From JACKJK01 sp046159835 (GTDB taxonomy: Bacteria > Pseudomonadota > Alphaproteobacteria > Rhizobiales > Tepidamorphaceae): DNA of 64,000 nt. Numbering within the stretch: the first letter of the stretch is position 1; each line of letters starts with the position of its first letter. This document shows positions 44,401 through 52,268 of this stretch, in pieces. The stretch lies in assembly GCF_046159835.1 (NCBI RefSeq), contig NZ_JBJXCY010000001.1, positions 1,178,001 through 1,242,000 on the forward strand. Direction: 5' to 3'. The notes beneath the pieces were generated by a model. That model was not told the DNA's origin. It searched no databases and saw nothing but the letters and a program-made list of their open reading frames with translations. The position numbers and the translations under genes are program-made.

Positions 44401-45024
44401 TTAATTGCGCACTCGTTGTCGTTGCCTGTCTTGCCATGCGCGTCTGCCGGTGATGTCTCTTGGGTAATTCCCCCCATTGATCCGTACCGCGTAAATTTCT
44501 TCCACCACCCTTCGCAGTCGCGGAGTGTCCCGTACTCCGCTGTCTGGCAATTCCTCATCGCTGAAGTCAGTACGTAAAGGGTTCGGGTTGGGGTGCTGAT
44601 CGTTTTCCAATTTCCAAAGCCGTTGTGCGGAGCGCAGGAAATTATCTGGGTTGCTTTCGTCAAAAAGTTCGAGCTGCTTCATCGCTCTGTGAAATGCCGA
44701 TCGAAATGACAACGGCTTTGAGTTGGGAGCAGCAGGGCGTTCAAATGGATGTACGCCGTCATGGATGAGCATTTGCCGGATTACCTCATCAAGGACCCTC
44801 TGAAGGGGGTCGTGCCTGTTTTGAAGTCTCCGGCGCTTGGTTTCCTCGTAGTAGTCAAAGCACGCTGCTATCGCCCACTCGGGGGGGCTGTTAGGTGAGT
44901 ATCCGATAGCGAGCGCGACGTCAGAAATGTCGTACTCGTTGTGCTCCTCATAGCGCCTCTGTGCCGAACGCAATCGCGCTACCACTTCATCTTCTCTTGG
45001 TGGCCGTCCCGGTCGTCGGGTCAT
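44401..45024 (-). CDS. Hypothetical protein coupled to integrase
   Basis: A protein of about 207 residues that I do not recognise. It is charged and helical with no membrane segment. It starts TRRPGRPPREDEVVARLRSA, with an AT-hook-like RPGRPP, and contains YDISDVALAIGYSPNSPPEW, which could be a degenerate DNA-binding region. The start overlaps the integrase stop by four bases, so it is made with the integrase and may influence recombination; this is inference. Confidence 0.6.
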   Translation of the reverse strand: MTRRPGRPPREDEVVARLRSAQRRYEEHNEYDISDVALAIGYSPNSPPEWAIAACFDYYEETKRRRLQNRHDPLQRVLDEVIRQMLIHDGVHPFERPAAPNSKPLSFRSAFHRAMKQLELFDESNPDNFLRSAQRLWKLENDQHPNPNPLRTDFSDEELPDSGVRDTPRLRRVVEEIYAVRINGGNYPRDITGRRAWQDRQRQRVRN

Positions 45025-46178
45025 TTCGATGTCAATTTCTTTGATACGACTTCTGTGGCTGATCGAAGCGGATCGTCGAAGAGATGCGCATACCTCGCTG
45101 TAGTCGATGGTTGGGTATGCCCTAGAAGACGACCTATAACGGTGAGTGAATGGTTCTCTGATGCTAGGATCGACGCGAACGAGTGCCGGAGATCATGGAG
45201 CCGCACGTCGTTTATGTCGGCATCTTTGCGAACTGCGGACCAAGTTCGTTTGATGTCCTGTAGCGGTCTCTTGCCATCACGACTAAAGATGAATTTGCAT
45301 TTGCTCGTGCTCTTGAGGTCCTCCAACAAAGCGACTGCGGCTGCTGAAAGCGGCACTCTATGTGGGCGCTTCTGCTTTGTGTGAGAACTCGGCTTGGTCC
45401 ACGTCTCCTCGTCAAAATCGATCTGGTCCCATGTGGCGCTTAGCGCCTCACCCTTCCGACACCCTGTCAGCAACAAGAAACGAATAACCGCGCATGAGAT
45501 TTGCTCCCGATGAGCTTGGAGGGCGTCCAATAGACGATCGATTTCTCTGGGCGATAGGTAGCGTTCCCGAGGCTCTTCAGGATTTAGCGCTACACCTATT
45601 GCGGGATTTGCCTCTACCCACTCCCAGCGAATTGCGAGGTTAAATGCTCTGCGCAAGGAGGCGATAATTCGGTTCGCTCGCACCGGATACTTAGTGGTGA
45701 TGTTGCGATGCAATTTGTCGATATCGGAGTGACTAATTTGGGAGAGGCGCCGCGTGCCTAATTTCGGGAGAACCCAAGTGTCCCACATAGAGATCTCGTC
45801 GGCCTGAGAGCGCTTGGCTTTTGCGAGCAGCGCTTCGTCTCTGTAGCGCTCCCACAATTGATCCACCGTACGCGCGTCTCGTAGTGCCTTTTTTTCCTCT
45901 GCTGGATCGACACCGGCATCGGCCATACGACGCCATTCTGCAGCCTGCTTCCGAGCCGCTGCGACTGACCAAGCTGGATAGTGCCCGATGGTCCGTCGGC
46001 GTTCCCTTCCATTCACATGATAGTTTAGGATGAAGCTCTTTTTTCCGGTCGCTGTGATGCGAATTCCAAACCCAGTCACTTGAGTGTCGTAGACGATCTG
46101 CTGATTGCGTTGCGGATGGGGTTCTAGATCTCGAACTTGTTTGTCAGAAAGCGGCTTCCGCTGTGAGAGCTGAGTCAT
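45021..46178 (-). CDS. int: Tyrosine integrase of the island
   Basis: A site-specific recombinase of about 385 residues of the phage P4/DUF4102 type. The N-terminal part (LSDKQVRDLEPHPQRNQQIV to RRTIGHYPAWSVAAARKQA) is the arm-binding region. A SAM-like core-binding domain follows, then the catalytic domain with Arg in TGCRKGEAL, HDLRHSFAS, LLGHTQPSTTARY, the last holding the nucleophilic Tyr. All catalytic residues are present. It reads inward from attR. The arm-type repeat at 46182-46201 lies directly upstream of its ATG, which suggests autoregulation. Confidence 0.95.
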   Translation of the reverse strand: MTQLSQRKPLSDKQVRDLEPHPQRNQQIVYDTQVTGFGIRITATGKKSFILNYHVNGRERRRTIGHYPAWSVAAARKQAAEWRRMADAGVDPAEEKKALRDARTVDQLWERYRDEALLAKAKRSQADEISMWDTWVLPKLGTRRLSQISHSDIDKLHRNITTKYPVRANRIIASLRRAFNLAIRWEWVEANPAIGVALNPEEPRERYLSPREIDRLLDALQAHREQISCAVIRFLLLTGCRKGEALSATWDQIDFDEETWTKPSSHTKQKRPHRVPLSAAAVALLEDLKSTSKCKFIFSRDGKRPLQDIKRTWSAVRKDADINDVRLHDLRHSFASILASENHSLTVIGRLLGHTQPSTTARYAHLFDDPLRSATEVVSKKLTSK

Positions 46179-46181
46179 TTG

Positions 46182-46201
46182 TGTCCGTCAGGTGTCCGGC
46201 A
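46182..46201 (+). repeat. Right arm-type repeat pair
   Basis: TGTCCGTC at 46182 and TGTCCGGC at 46193, 11 bases apart, the same orientation and phasing as 33743-33762. They lie 4-23 bases upstream of the integrase start codon. Confidence 0.6.
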
Positions 46202-46343
46202 ATTCTGGGGTACTAATGACTATAGCTGTCTGTTGGTGGCGCGCAACGTCCTGATACCGCATTATCACAAATGGCTGAAATGAATGCATAATTTCTGAAA
46301 GTCACGATATTGAAGGATGTTATGCAAAATTAGTGGATCAAGT

Positions 46344-46389
46344 TTCCTAATCTGAGGGTCACAGGTTCGAATCCTGTCGGGGTCACCAG
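46344..46389 (+). repeat. attR, right 46-bp direct repeat (tRNA-Arg 3' remnant)
   Basis: Copy of the tRNA-Arg 3' part without the 5' half, including the encoded CCA. The T loop reads GTTCGAATCC here, against GTTCAAATCC in the intact gene. This is probably the original chromosomal 3' end displaced by integration. Confidence 0.93.
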
Positions 46390-46424
46390 TCGTTTGATGT
46401 TTGTATCGCGGGGCGGAGCACCTC

Positions 46425-46592
46425 TCAGACAAGCCGCTCCATGCACGGCGAGCATCCGTAGTTCTGGAGATGTTTCCGCTAGAAATGCGCCGCCGTGGCG
46501 AAGCCGGATGCAATGCCGATTTCCCTGAATGACAGGTCGATCTGCCGCAGCATTAAAGCGAGATCGATCAACTGAACCTGTTGCTGGTCCAT
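46425..46592 (-). pseudogene. AraC/GlxA-type regulator, C-terminal remnant with in-frame TAG
   Basis: One frame reads LALMLRQIDLSFREIGIASG then FATAAHF, a TAG at 46481-46479, and RKHLQNYGCSP to a TGA at 46427-46425. This is the second helix-turn-helix of an AraC-family protein, with the stop where a Ser (HFSRK) is normal. Another in-frame TGA at 46601-46599 cuts it upstream and the rest of the gene is not found. It lies on the chromosomal side of attR. The 590 bases from 46390 to 46980 hold no intact gene. Confidence 0.7.
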
Positions 46593-46707
46593 TGGGTCTC
46601 AGGTTGGCAACCGGCGTGTCAGCCCCGGCAGCATCTCGAATTCTGGCGCTTTGCGCATCGCGCGCCGCGCATTGCGCCCACCGCTACGTCTGTCGCTGAT
46701 GGCAATT

Positions 46708-46735
46708 GTTCCCTCAGGCATTGGCCTGAGGGAAC
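46708..46735. repeat. Perfect 12-bp inverted repeat with 4-base loop
   Basis: GTTCCCTCAGGC, loop ATTG, then GCCTGAGGGAAC. No T-run follows on either side, so it is not a standard terminator. It lies in the gene-free stretch between attR and the binding-protein gene. Confidence 0.6.
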
Positions 46736-46890
46736 TGTCGCAGATCGGTGCGGAATGCTTCTGCAAAAGGCGACAGGAAACGACCGATTGCGACGAGGGC
46801 CACCGAGGTTCCGCGTTCAGGCAGTCCACCCGCGAGAGTGGTGTCTTGCCGCCCATCATGCCGCATCTGGAAGTCAATTCGAATTTATAA

Positions 46891-46909
46891 CTTGACTAAA
46901 AAAGTCAAG
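46891..46909. promoter_or_regulatory. Palindrome overlapping a possible promoter of the YejA-like gene
   Basis: CTTGACT, AAAAA, AGTCAAG. The left arm contains a TTGACT -35-like hexamer and a weak GTTTAA lies 17 bases later, so a regulator bound here could control the gene at 46981. The stretch is unusually AT-rich for this region. Confidence 0.45.
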
Positions 46910-46980
46910 ATTGTGTTTAACACCGCTGTCAGTTGAGCCGTACCGCTTCGGCGGGAGCCAGGGTAAGAGGCAGCGCAAAG

Positions 46981-48774
46981 ATGAGAAACACGATCTTCAC
47001 AGCGGCAATGTTTGCGCTCGCCGTCATGGCAGGCGGCACGGCCTTTGCCGAGACTGAACGCTACGCGCACGGCTTCTCGCCACTCGGATCACTTGCCTAT
47101 GGCGAGGGCTTCTCGCATTTCGCCTATGTCAATCCGCAGGCTCCAATGGGCGGGACGCTGCGGGTCGGGCGCACCGCGCGTTTCGACAGCACCAACACAT
47201 TGCATTATCCCGGCGCGACACCGACGGACCTGAGGCTGATCTACGAAAGCCTCGTGGAACGCGCCGCCGACGAGCCGGCCTCCTTCTACGGCCTGCTCGC
47301 CGAGGGCATCCGCGTTGCCGAAGACCTGTCCTCGGTGACATTTCGCATCAACGCGGATGCGCGCTGGCATGACGGCGAGCCGGTGACTGCGGGCGACGTG
47401 GTCTTCACCTTCGAGACGTTGAAGGCGCAGGGCGCGCCGTTCTACCGGCAGGCGTTTCGAAGCATCTCTGCGACCGCGGAAAACGACCACACGGTCCGGT
47501 TCGACAATGCACGGCCCGGCGACCGTGATTTCGTGAAGACCGTTGGCGCGTTCCCGGTCCATCCCGAACATCTGTGGTCGGGCGAGGCGGGCACGGACGT
47601 AAGTTCGCAGACGCCGGTGGGCAGCGGTCCGTACCGCGTTGCAAGCCTCGAGATCGGCAAGCAACTGGTCCTCGAGCGCGTTGTCGATCAATGGGCGCGC
47701 GATATGCCGGTGAACCGGGGCCGGTGGAACTTCGAGCGGATCGAGGTCCGCTACTATCTCGACGACTCGGTTGCGCTGCAGGCCTTCATGAAGGGCGATC
47801 TCGACGTCCGCGAAGAAACCAGCGCGCGCAACTGGAGCAGTGCCTATGCGAATGCGGCGGTCGAGAATGGCGACATCAAGCTATCCAGCTTCGATGCGGT
47901 CGGTTCGGGCCGTATCCAGAACCTTGTATTCAACCTGCGCCGCCAGGCATTTCAGGATCGCCGGGTGCGGCAGGCGCTGGCCATCGCGTTTGATGCCGAA
48001 TGGGTTCGCGACAACCTGTTCTCGGGCCTCTACCAGGTGCCGGTGAGCCTCTATGGCGACAGCGAACTGTCAGCTAAAGGCGCGGCGGATGTGACCGTTC
48101 GCGACCTGCTCACGCCGCACCGCGCGAACCTGCCGGACGGAATCTTCGGCGCGGATATCCTCCAGCCCGCGACATTCGCAGACCGGCGCGCCCGCAACGC
48201 GGAGGCTGACAGGCTTCTGCGCGAGGCGGGATTCATCGTGCGCGATGGCCGCCGCATCGATCCTTCGACCGGCAAGCCGTTCCAGATCGAGGTGGTGACC
48301 CCGAACCCGCAGGCCGGGCGCGTGCTGTCGCCCTATGCCGAGGCGCTGGAGAGGATCGGGATCGAGTTGATCGTGCGCTCGCTTGAGCCTGTCACCGCAC
48401 AGCGGCGGATGCTCGACCACGACTACGACATGACGGTTTTGGGATGGACGCCGTCGCCCATGCCGGGGCGCGCGGAAAACCTTCTCTGGCACAGTGCGCT
48501 GGCAGATCAGCCGGGCAGCTACGCACTGGCCGGCACGAAGGACCCGGCGCTGGACGCGGCAATCGAGGCGATGGGAAATGCGCGTTCGATGGACGCACTG
48601 TTGCCGGCGGCACGCGCCTTCGACCGGGTTATGCGGGCCCAGCAGTATGTTGTCCCGCTCTGGCGCGAGCAGGCAACGTGGATTGCGCATGTCCGCGCGC
48701 TCGCTTACCCCGACGCCAGTGTCGAGCCTTCGGTTCTCGATCGCTGGTGGTTCGAGGACCGGCGGACGAACTGA
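46981..48774 (+). CDS. ABC transporter substrate-binding protein, family 5 (YejA-like)
   Basis: A periplasmic binding protein of about 597 residues. The signal peptide is about residues 1-22, ending GGTAFA. The mature protein starts RYAHGFSPLGSLAYGEGFSH; FAYVNPQAPMGGTLR and WHDGEPVTAGDVVFTFETL are typical of oligopeptide/dipeptide SBPs of the YejA branch. No permease or ATPase genes are adjacent, so it is an orphan in this window. ATG 46981 has AAGAGG ten bases upstream; the longer open frame to the left is not signal-like. Peptide uptake is likely, the exact ligand unknown. Confidence 0.9.
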   Translation: MRNTIFTAAMFALAVMAGGTAFAETERYAHGFSPLGSLAYGEGFSHFAYVNPQAPMGGTLRVGRTARFDSTNTLHYPGATPTDLRLIYESLVERAADEPASFYGLLAEGIRVAEDLSSVTFRINADARWHDGEPVTAGDVVFTFETLKAQGAPFYRQAFRSISATAENDHTVRFDNARPGDRDFVKTVGAFPVHPEHLWSGEAGTDVSSQTPVGSGPYRVASLEIGKQLVLERVVDQWARDMPVNRGRWNFERIEVRYYLDDSVALQAFMKGDLDVREETSARNWSSAYANAAVENGDIKLSSFDAVGSGRIQNLVFNLRRQAFQDRRVRQALAIAFDAEWVRDNLFSGLYQVPVSLYGDSELSAKGAADVTVRDLLTPHRANLPDGIFGADILQPATFADRRARNAEADRLLREAGFIVRDGRRIDPSTGKPFQIEVVTPNPQAGRVLSPYAEALERIGIELIVRSLEPVTAQRRMLDHDYDMTVLGWTPSPMPGRAENLLWHSALADQPGSYALAGTKDPALDAAIEAMGNARSMDALLPAARAFDRVMRAQQYVVPLWREQATWIAHVRALAYPDASVEPSVLDRWWFEDRRTN

Positions 48775-48859
48775 AGGCCACGAGCCGGTCACGTTTCACC
48801 GGCAGTGACGAGAGGCTAGGGTTGGGGACGGCGCGAACGAAAATGAGGAGCAGGGCGGG

Positions 48860-49303
48860 ATGACGATCGTGAAGACATGTCTGGGCACGGTGCTGGCGGC
48901 ATCGCTGGCCATTTCGGCGAGCATTGTCGGCGCGCAGGCTCAGGAGGCCGGGCGCATCGGCATCGAGTTGAACCAGTCGCAGCAGAACGAGGACGCCTGC
49001 CGCCTGAGCTTCCTGATGACCAACGAGACGGGCACCGACCTTGAAGCGCTGACCATGCAGGTCGTGATCTTTGGCACCGACGAACGTATCCGGCAGGTGG
49101 TTTCGCTGTCGGCCGGCGCGATGCCCGACAAGAAGCTGCGGGTGCGCCAGTTCGACCTGCCGCAGACCCAGTGCGGCGAGATCGGCCGCATCCTCCTGAA
49201 CGAGTATTCCGCCTGCAAGGGCGCCGGGGCAGACATCAACCCGGCGAGCTGCCTTGCGGCAACCGAAGTGTCGAGCCGCACCGAAATCGAGCTGGTTCTC
49301 TAG
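48860..49303 (+). CDS. Hypothetical periplasmic protein upstream of exbB
   Basis: A protein of about 147 residues with a signal peptide (about 1-27, cleavage near AQA). The mature part ELNQSQQNEDACRLSFLMTN then ETGTDLEALTMQVVIF looks like a beta-sandwich. Paired Cys in TQCGEIG, SACKGAG and ASCLAAT could form disulfides. GGAG and GGCGGG precede ATG 48860. It is 22 bases before exbB and so part of that operon. Similar small proteins accompany ExbB/TolQ genes in alphaproteobacteria, but no function is known to me. Confidence 0.7.
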   Translation: MTIVKTCLGTVLAASLAISASIVGAQAQEAGRIGIELNQSQQNEDACRLSFLMTNETGTDLEALTMQVVIFGTDERIRQVVSLSAGAMPDKKLRVRQFDLPQTQCGEIGRILLNEYSACKGAGADINPASCLAATEVSSRTEIELVL

Positions 49304-49325
49304 CCACCACAAGAAAGTTTGAGAC

Positions 49326-50048
49326 ATGGACGTCACCCTTCAGGCCAACTCCGACACCGCATTTTCGGGCCTGACCGACATGATCGCCCTCGGCGGTCCG
49401 GTCGTCGCAATCCTGCTCGTGCTCAGCGTTGTCCTGGTCGCGCTCATCCTCGTGAAGCTCTGGCAGTTCCACGCCATGCGCGTCGGCCGCAACGGCGCAG
49501 CCCGCCGCGCGCTGGATGCCTGGCTCCGCAATGGCGACAAGGGCGCGGTCGCGAATCTTGCCGGTGATGAGAACCCCGCGAGCCGCATCCTCGTCCATGC
49601 GGTGACGGGAGCGGAGAACGTGCGCAACGGCCTCACCGACAGCGTCGGCGACCCGGCCACGGGCTTGCGCGAAGACCTTGAACGCATCGGTGCGGCTATC
49701 GTGCAGGACATGCGCCGCTACCTGCGCGTGCTGGAAACGCTGGTGCAGGTCGCGCCGCTGCTTGGTCTGTTCGGCACGGTCGTCGGCATGATCGAGGCGT
49801 TCCGGCAGCTTCAGGAGTCCGGCGCGCGCGTCGACCCGTCCGACCTTGCCGGCGGCATCTGGATCGCACTGCTGACCACGGCTGCGGGCCTGCTGGTCGC
49901 GATGCCCGCGAACATCGTCCTGAACTGGTTCGAAAGCCGGATCGCGCGTCAGCAGCTTGCGATGGAAGACATGGCGATTTCGGTGTTGAACAGGCGCATC
50001 GCACAGACGCCGGATGCTGACGCCAAGTCGGCAAGAATCGCGGCATAG
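49326..50048 (+). CDS. exbB: MotA/TolQ/ExbB proton channel family protein
   Basis: Inner-membrane proton channel subunit that powers TonB. Three helices: about 18-40, 140-162 (VAPLLGLFGTVVGMIEAF) and 172-198 (DLAGGIWIALLTTAAGLLVA). The LGLFGTVxGMIxAF block and the helix with Thr facing the pore are diagnostic. 240 residues. Followed after 12 bases by two exbD genes and tonB. TolQ is an alternative, but the TonB-like last gene favours ExbB. Confidence 0.9.
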   Translation: MDVTLQANSDTAFSGLTDMIALGGPVVAILLVLSVVLVALILVKLWQFHAMRVGRNGAARRALDAWLRNGDKGAVANLAGDENPASRILVHAVTGAENVRNGLTDSVGDPATGLREDLERIGAAIVQDMRRYLRVLETLVQVAPLLGLFGTVVGMIEAFRQLQESGARVDPSDLAGGIWIALLTTAAGLLVAMPANIVLNWFESRIARQQLAMEDMAISVLNRRIAQTPDADAKSARIAA

Positions 50049-50060
50049 GGCCAGACGACC

Positions 50061-50441
50061 ATGCGGTTCGCCGCCACCACCCCGCGCAAGCGCCTTGTGA
50101 ACATCACGCCGCTGATCGACGTGATCTTCCTGCTCGTCCTGTTCTTCCTGCTGGCGTCGGTTTTCGCGCGCAACGGGGAGATCGACATTTCCGCGCGCGT
50201 GCCCGGCAATGCTGTCCAGTCGGACCTGCAGACCGTGCTCGTGCGGGTGGGGGAAGGCGGCGCGCTGGATATCAACGGCCGCCCGGTGGAGCGCGAGGCG
50301 CTTTTCGAGGCAATTGGTGAGGCAAGCGAAACGCGCGTTGTCCTGCTCGCCCGGCCCGGTTCGACCATGCAGGATTTCGTCACCATGCTCGACCGCATCC
50401 AGCAGGCCGGCTTCCCGGTCGTGACGGGGAGCGCCCAATGA
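50061..50441 (+). CDS. exbD: ExbD/TolR family protein (first copy)
   Basis: A protein of 126 residues with a single N-terminal helix. NITPLIDVIFLLVLFFLLAS carries the proton-translocating Asp. The periplasmic part follows. Next to exbB and overlapping the second exbD-like gene by four bases, so translation is coupled. Forms the motor with ExbB. Confidence 0.9.
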   Translation: MRFAATTPRKRLVNITPLIDVIFLLVLFFLLASVFARNGEIDISARVPGNAVQSDLQTVLVRVGEGGALDINGRPVEREALFEAIGEASETRVVLLARPGSTMQDFVTMLDRIQQAGFPVVTGSAQ

Positions 50442-50872
50442 TGCGCTTCGCCAAGTCAAACACTGCGCGGTCGATGTCCGACAGTTCCACCATTCCGCTG
50501 ATCAATGTCGTCTTCCTAATGCTGATCTTCCTGCTGGTGGCCGGTACGCTGCGGCAGTTCGACAATGAAGGGCTGATCCCGCCCCACGTTGCGCGCGAGG
50601 CCGTCGCGGGACTGGACCAGTCGCGCATCGTGCAGATCCGTGAAGGGGGCGTGCTGGTTTATGACGGTGCGACGCTCAGTGCCGATACCATCGCCGAACG
50701 GCTGAAAGCGGGCGCAGAAGACGCGGGTGACTATGCCCGCCAACGCATGGTCTGGGTGCTGACCGACCGGGCGCTCGATGCGTCTGAAGGCATGGCCGCG
50801 ATCAAGGCGCTGCAGAACGCTAGCGTGCGCAACATGCGCCTCATCGTGTCCCTCGACGCGGAGGCGCAGTGA
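50438..50872 (+). CDS. ExbD/TolR family protein (second, divergent copy)
   Basis: A protein of 144 residues. The helix STIPLINVVFLMLIFLLVAG has Asn where the first copy has the proton-carrying Asp (LINV against LIDV), so this paralogue may not translocate protons itself. It may form a heteromer with the first copy. Start ATG 50438 or 50441. The stop overlaps the tonB ATG by one base. Confidence 0.88.
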   Translation: MMRFAKSNTARSMSDSSTIPLINVVFLMLIFLLVAGTLRQFDNEGLIPPHVAREAVAGLDQSRIVQIREGGVLVYDGATLSADTIAERLKAGAEDAGDYARQRMVWVLTDRALDASEGMAAIKALQNASVRNMRLIVSLDAEAQ

Positions 50873-52017
50873 TGTCCCTGGGGCGCATCTGGATCGTGGC
50901 GCTGGTGCTGTCGGGTGTGGCGCACGCCGCGGCGTTCTTCCCGTGGAGCGGTATGAAGCCGCCGATGGAGGACAGCATGGCCGGCGGCGCGATCACGCTG
51001 CTCGACGACCTGCCATCGGTCGTGCAGGTGCAGGGCATTGCCGACGCCGAAGAAACGAACGAAACCGAATTGCAGCCGGTCCAGGCCAGCGAAGCCGTCC
51101 CGGTGGATACGCCGGTCGAGGTTGCAGAGGCTGAACCCTCTGCGCAAATGCCAGTCGAGCCGCCATCGAGTGAGCCAACCGAATCTCAGCAGGCTGAACC
51201 CGTCGAGACGGACGCGGTGGAAACTGCAGACGCCAAACCAGTCCAGCAGGCCGAAGCCGAACCCACGCAGGTTGCCGAGGCAGACGTCGTCGCCAGCGCC
51301 GAGGCGCTTCCAGCCGAGGCAGCCCCCGCAACCGATATGGCGACGTCGCCGAGCGAAACCGACGAGCCTTTGACACCCGCGTTGACGCCGCCCCCTGCGG
51401 TCTTTGTTGCGCCGGATGCACAGGCGGTCGCCCCGGTGCAGGCTGAATCAGTGACGCCTGAGGAAACGGTGAGGGCCTCCAACATCGCGCCGATGCCGCG
51501 CAAGCGGCCGGAAGCGCCGGAATGGTGGAAGAAGGCCCGGGAAGAAGAAGCCCGCATCGCGCGCGCGCAGGCCGAGAAGCGCGAACGCGAGCGCGCCGAA
51601 CTGGCCCGCCAACAACGGGCCCAGCGCGGCAACACGGCGGCGGACAGGTCGAGCGTTGCGAGCGGGCGGGCATCGAACAATCGCGGGCGGACCGGCAATG
51701 ATGGCCGTCGCCAAACCGCAGGACGGTTCAACAGTTCCAACTATGCGGGCCGGGTGATGGCACATCTGCGCCGCCACCAGCGCTATCCGGCAGCGGCGCG
51801 CCGCGCGCGCGCGCAGGGCCGCGCCACGGTCCGCTTCACGATCAATTCCAGCGGTTCGGTAATTGGTGTGAATCTTGCGCGCTCGTCGGGTCACTCACTT
51901 CTCGACAGCGAGGCTGTGGCGATGGTGCGGCGCGCATCGCGGTTTCCGCCCATTCCCTCGGGCGCGGGACGCAACTCGATGAGCTTCACCGCGCCCATCA
52001 GCTTCCGCCTGCGCTAA
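50872..52017 (+). CDS. tonB: TonB-family energy transducer
   Basis: A protein of about 381 residues. One N-terminal helix (IWIVALVLSGVAHAAAFFPW) anchors it, a long periplasmic Pro/Glu/Ala-rich region (about 45-210) spans the periplasm, a basic Arg-rich coiled stretch follows, and the C-terminal TonB domain has RRHQRYPAAARRARAQGRA with the YP motif then VRFTINSSGSVIGV. ATG 50872 overlaps the previous stop by one base. No TonB-dependent receptor is in the window, so the substrate (iron or other) is unknown. Confidence 0.9.
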   Translation: MSLGRIWIVALVLSGVAHAAAFFPWSGMKPPMEDSMAGGAITLLDDLPSVVQVQGIADAEETNETELQPVQASEAVPVDTPVEVAEAEPSAQMPVEPPSSEPTESQQAEPVETDAVETADAKPVQQAEAEPTQVAEADVVASAEALPAEAAPATDMATSPSETDEPLTPALTPPPAVFVAPDAQAVAPVQAESVTPEETVRASNIAPMPRKRPEAPEWWKKAREEEARIARAQAEKRERERAELARQQRAQRGNTAADRSSVASGRASNNRGRTGNDGRRQTAGRFNSSNYAGRVMAHLRRHQRYPAAARRARAQGRATVRFTINSSGSVIGVNLARSSGHSLLDSEAVAMVRRASRFPPIPSGAGRNSMSFTAPISFRLR

Positions 52018-52077
52018 AGCCCGCAACTGGCGAAAAAGCGCCATGCGTTGCGAAATCGTCATTCGATTGTGAGGAAA

Positions 52078-52169
52078 TGGCGGTGACGGAGGGATTCGAA
52101 CCCTCGATACGAGTTTCCCCGTATAACGATTTAGCAAACCGCCGCCTTCAGCCACTCGGCCACGTCACC
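52078..52169 (-). tRNA. tRNA-Ser (anticodon GCU)
   Basis: Reading the minus strand: acceptor GGTGACG pairs with CGTCACC, CCA is encoded, the anticodon loop TTGCTAA gives GCU, a long class II variable arm is present, and the T loop is GGTTCGAATCC. 92 bases with CCA. Confidence 0.95.
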
Positions 52170-52268
52170 GCTTCTCGCCGTTCCCGGCGAGGTGCGGACA
52201 ATGCAAAGTTTCGCACTGCAAATCAAGCCGGGCAGGGCGGTCGATCGCGGAGTTTTCCAGAGCGCCCG

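Larger units (their letters stand above)
33650..46389. mobile_element. Integrative genomic island in tRNA-Arg(CCU), about 12.7 kb
   Basis: Bounded by a 46-bp direct repeat (33650-33695 and 46344-46389), the left copy being inside the tRNA gene. It carries a tyrosine integrase at the right end facing inward, an AlpA-like excisionase candidate, matched arm-type repeats near both ends, and cargo genes of visibly lower GC than the flanks. No conjugation, replication or phage structural genes were seen, so it is probably mobilised by a helper, or is a satellite or a defence island. Confidence 0.92.

Noticed and set aside
46714..46858. Leftward stretch resembling the end of a LysR-type regulator (VALVAIGRFLSPFAEAF)
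   Set aside because: Likeness is short and could be chance; no start or further domain is readable.
46599..46895. ORFs on both strands in the stretch right of attR
   Set aside because: They overlap each other, lack ribosome sites and do not resemble proteins; the region is treated as gene-free with remnants.
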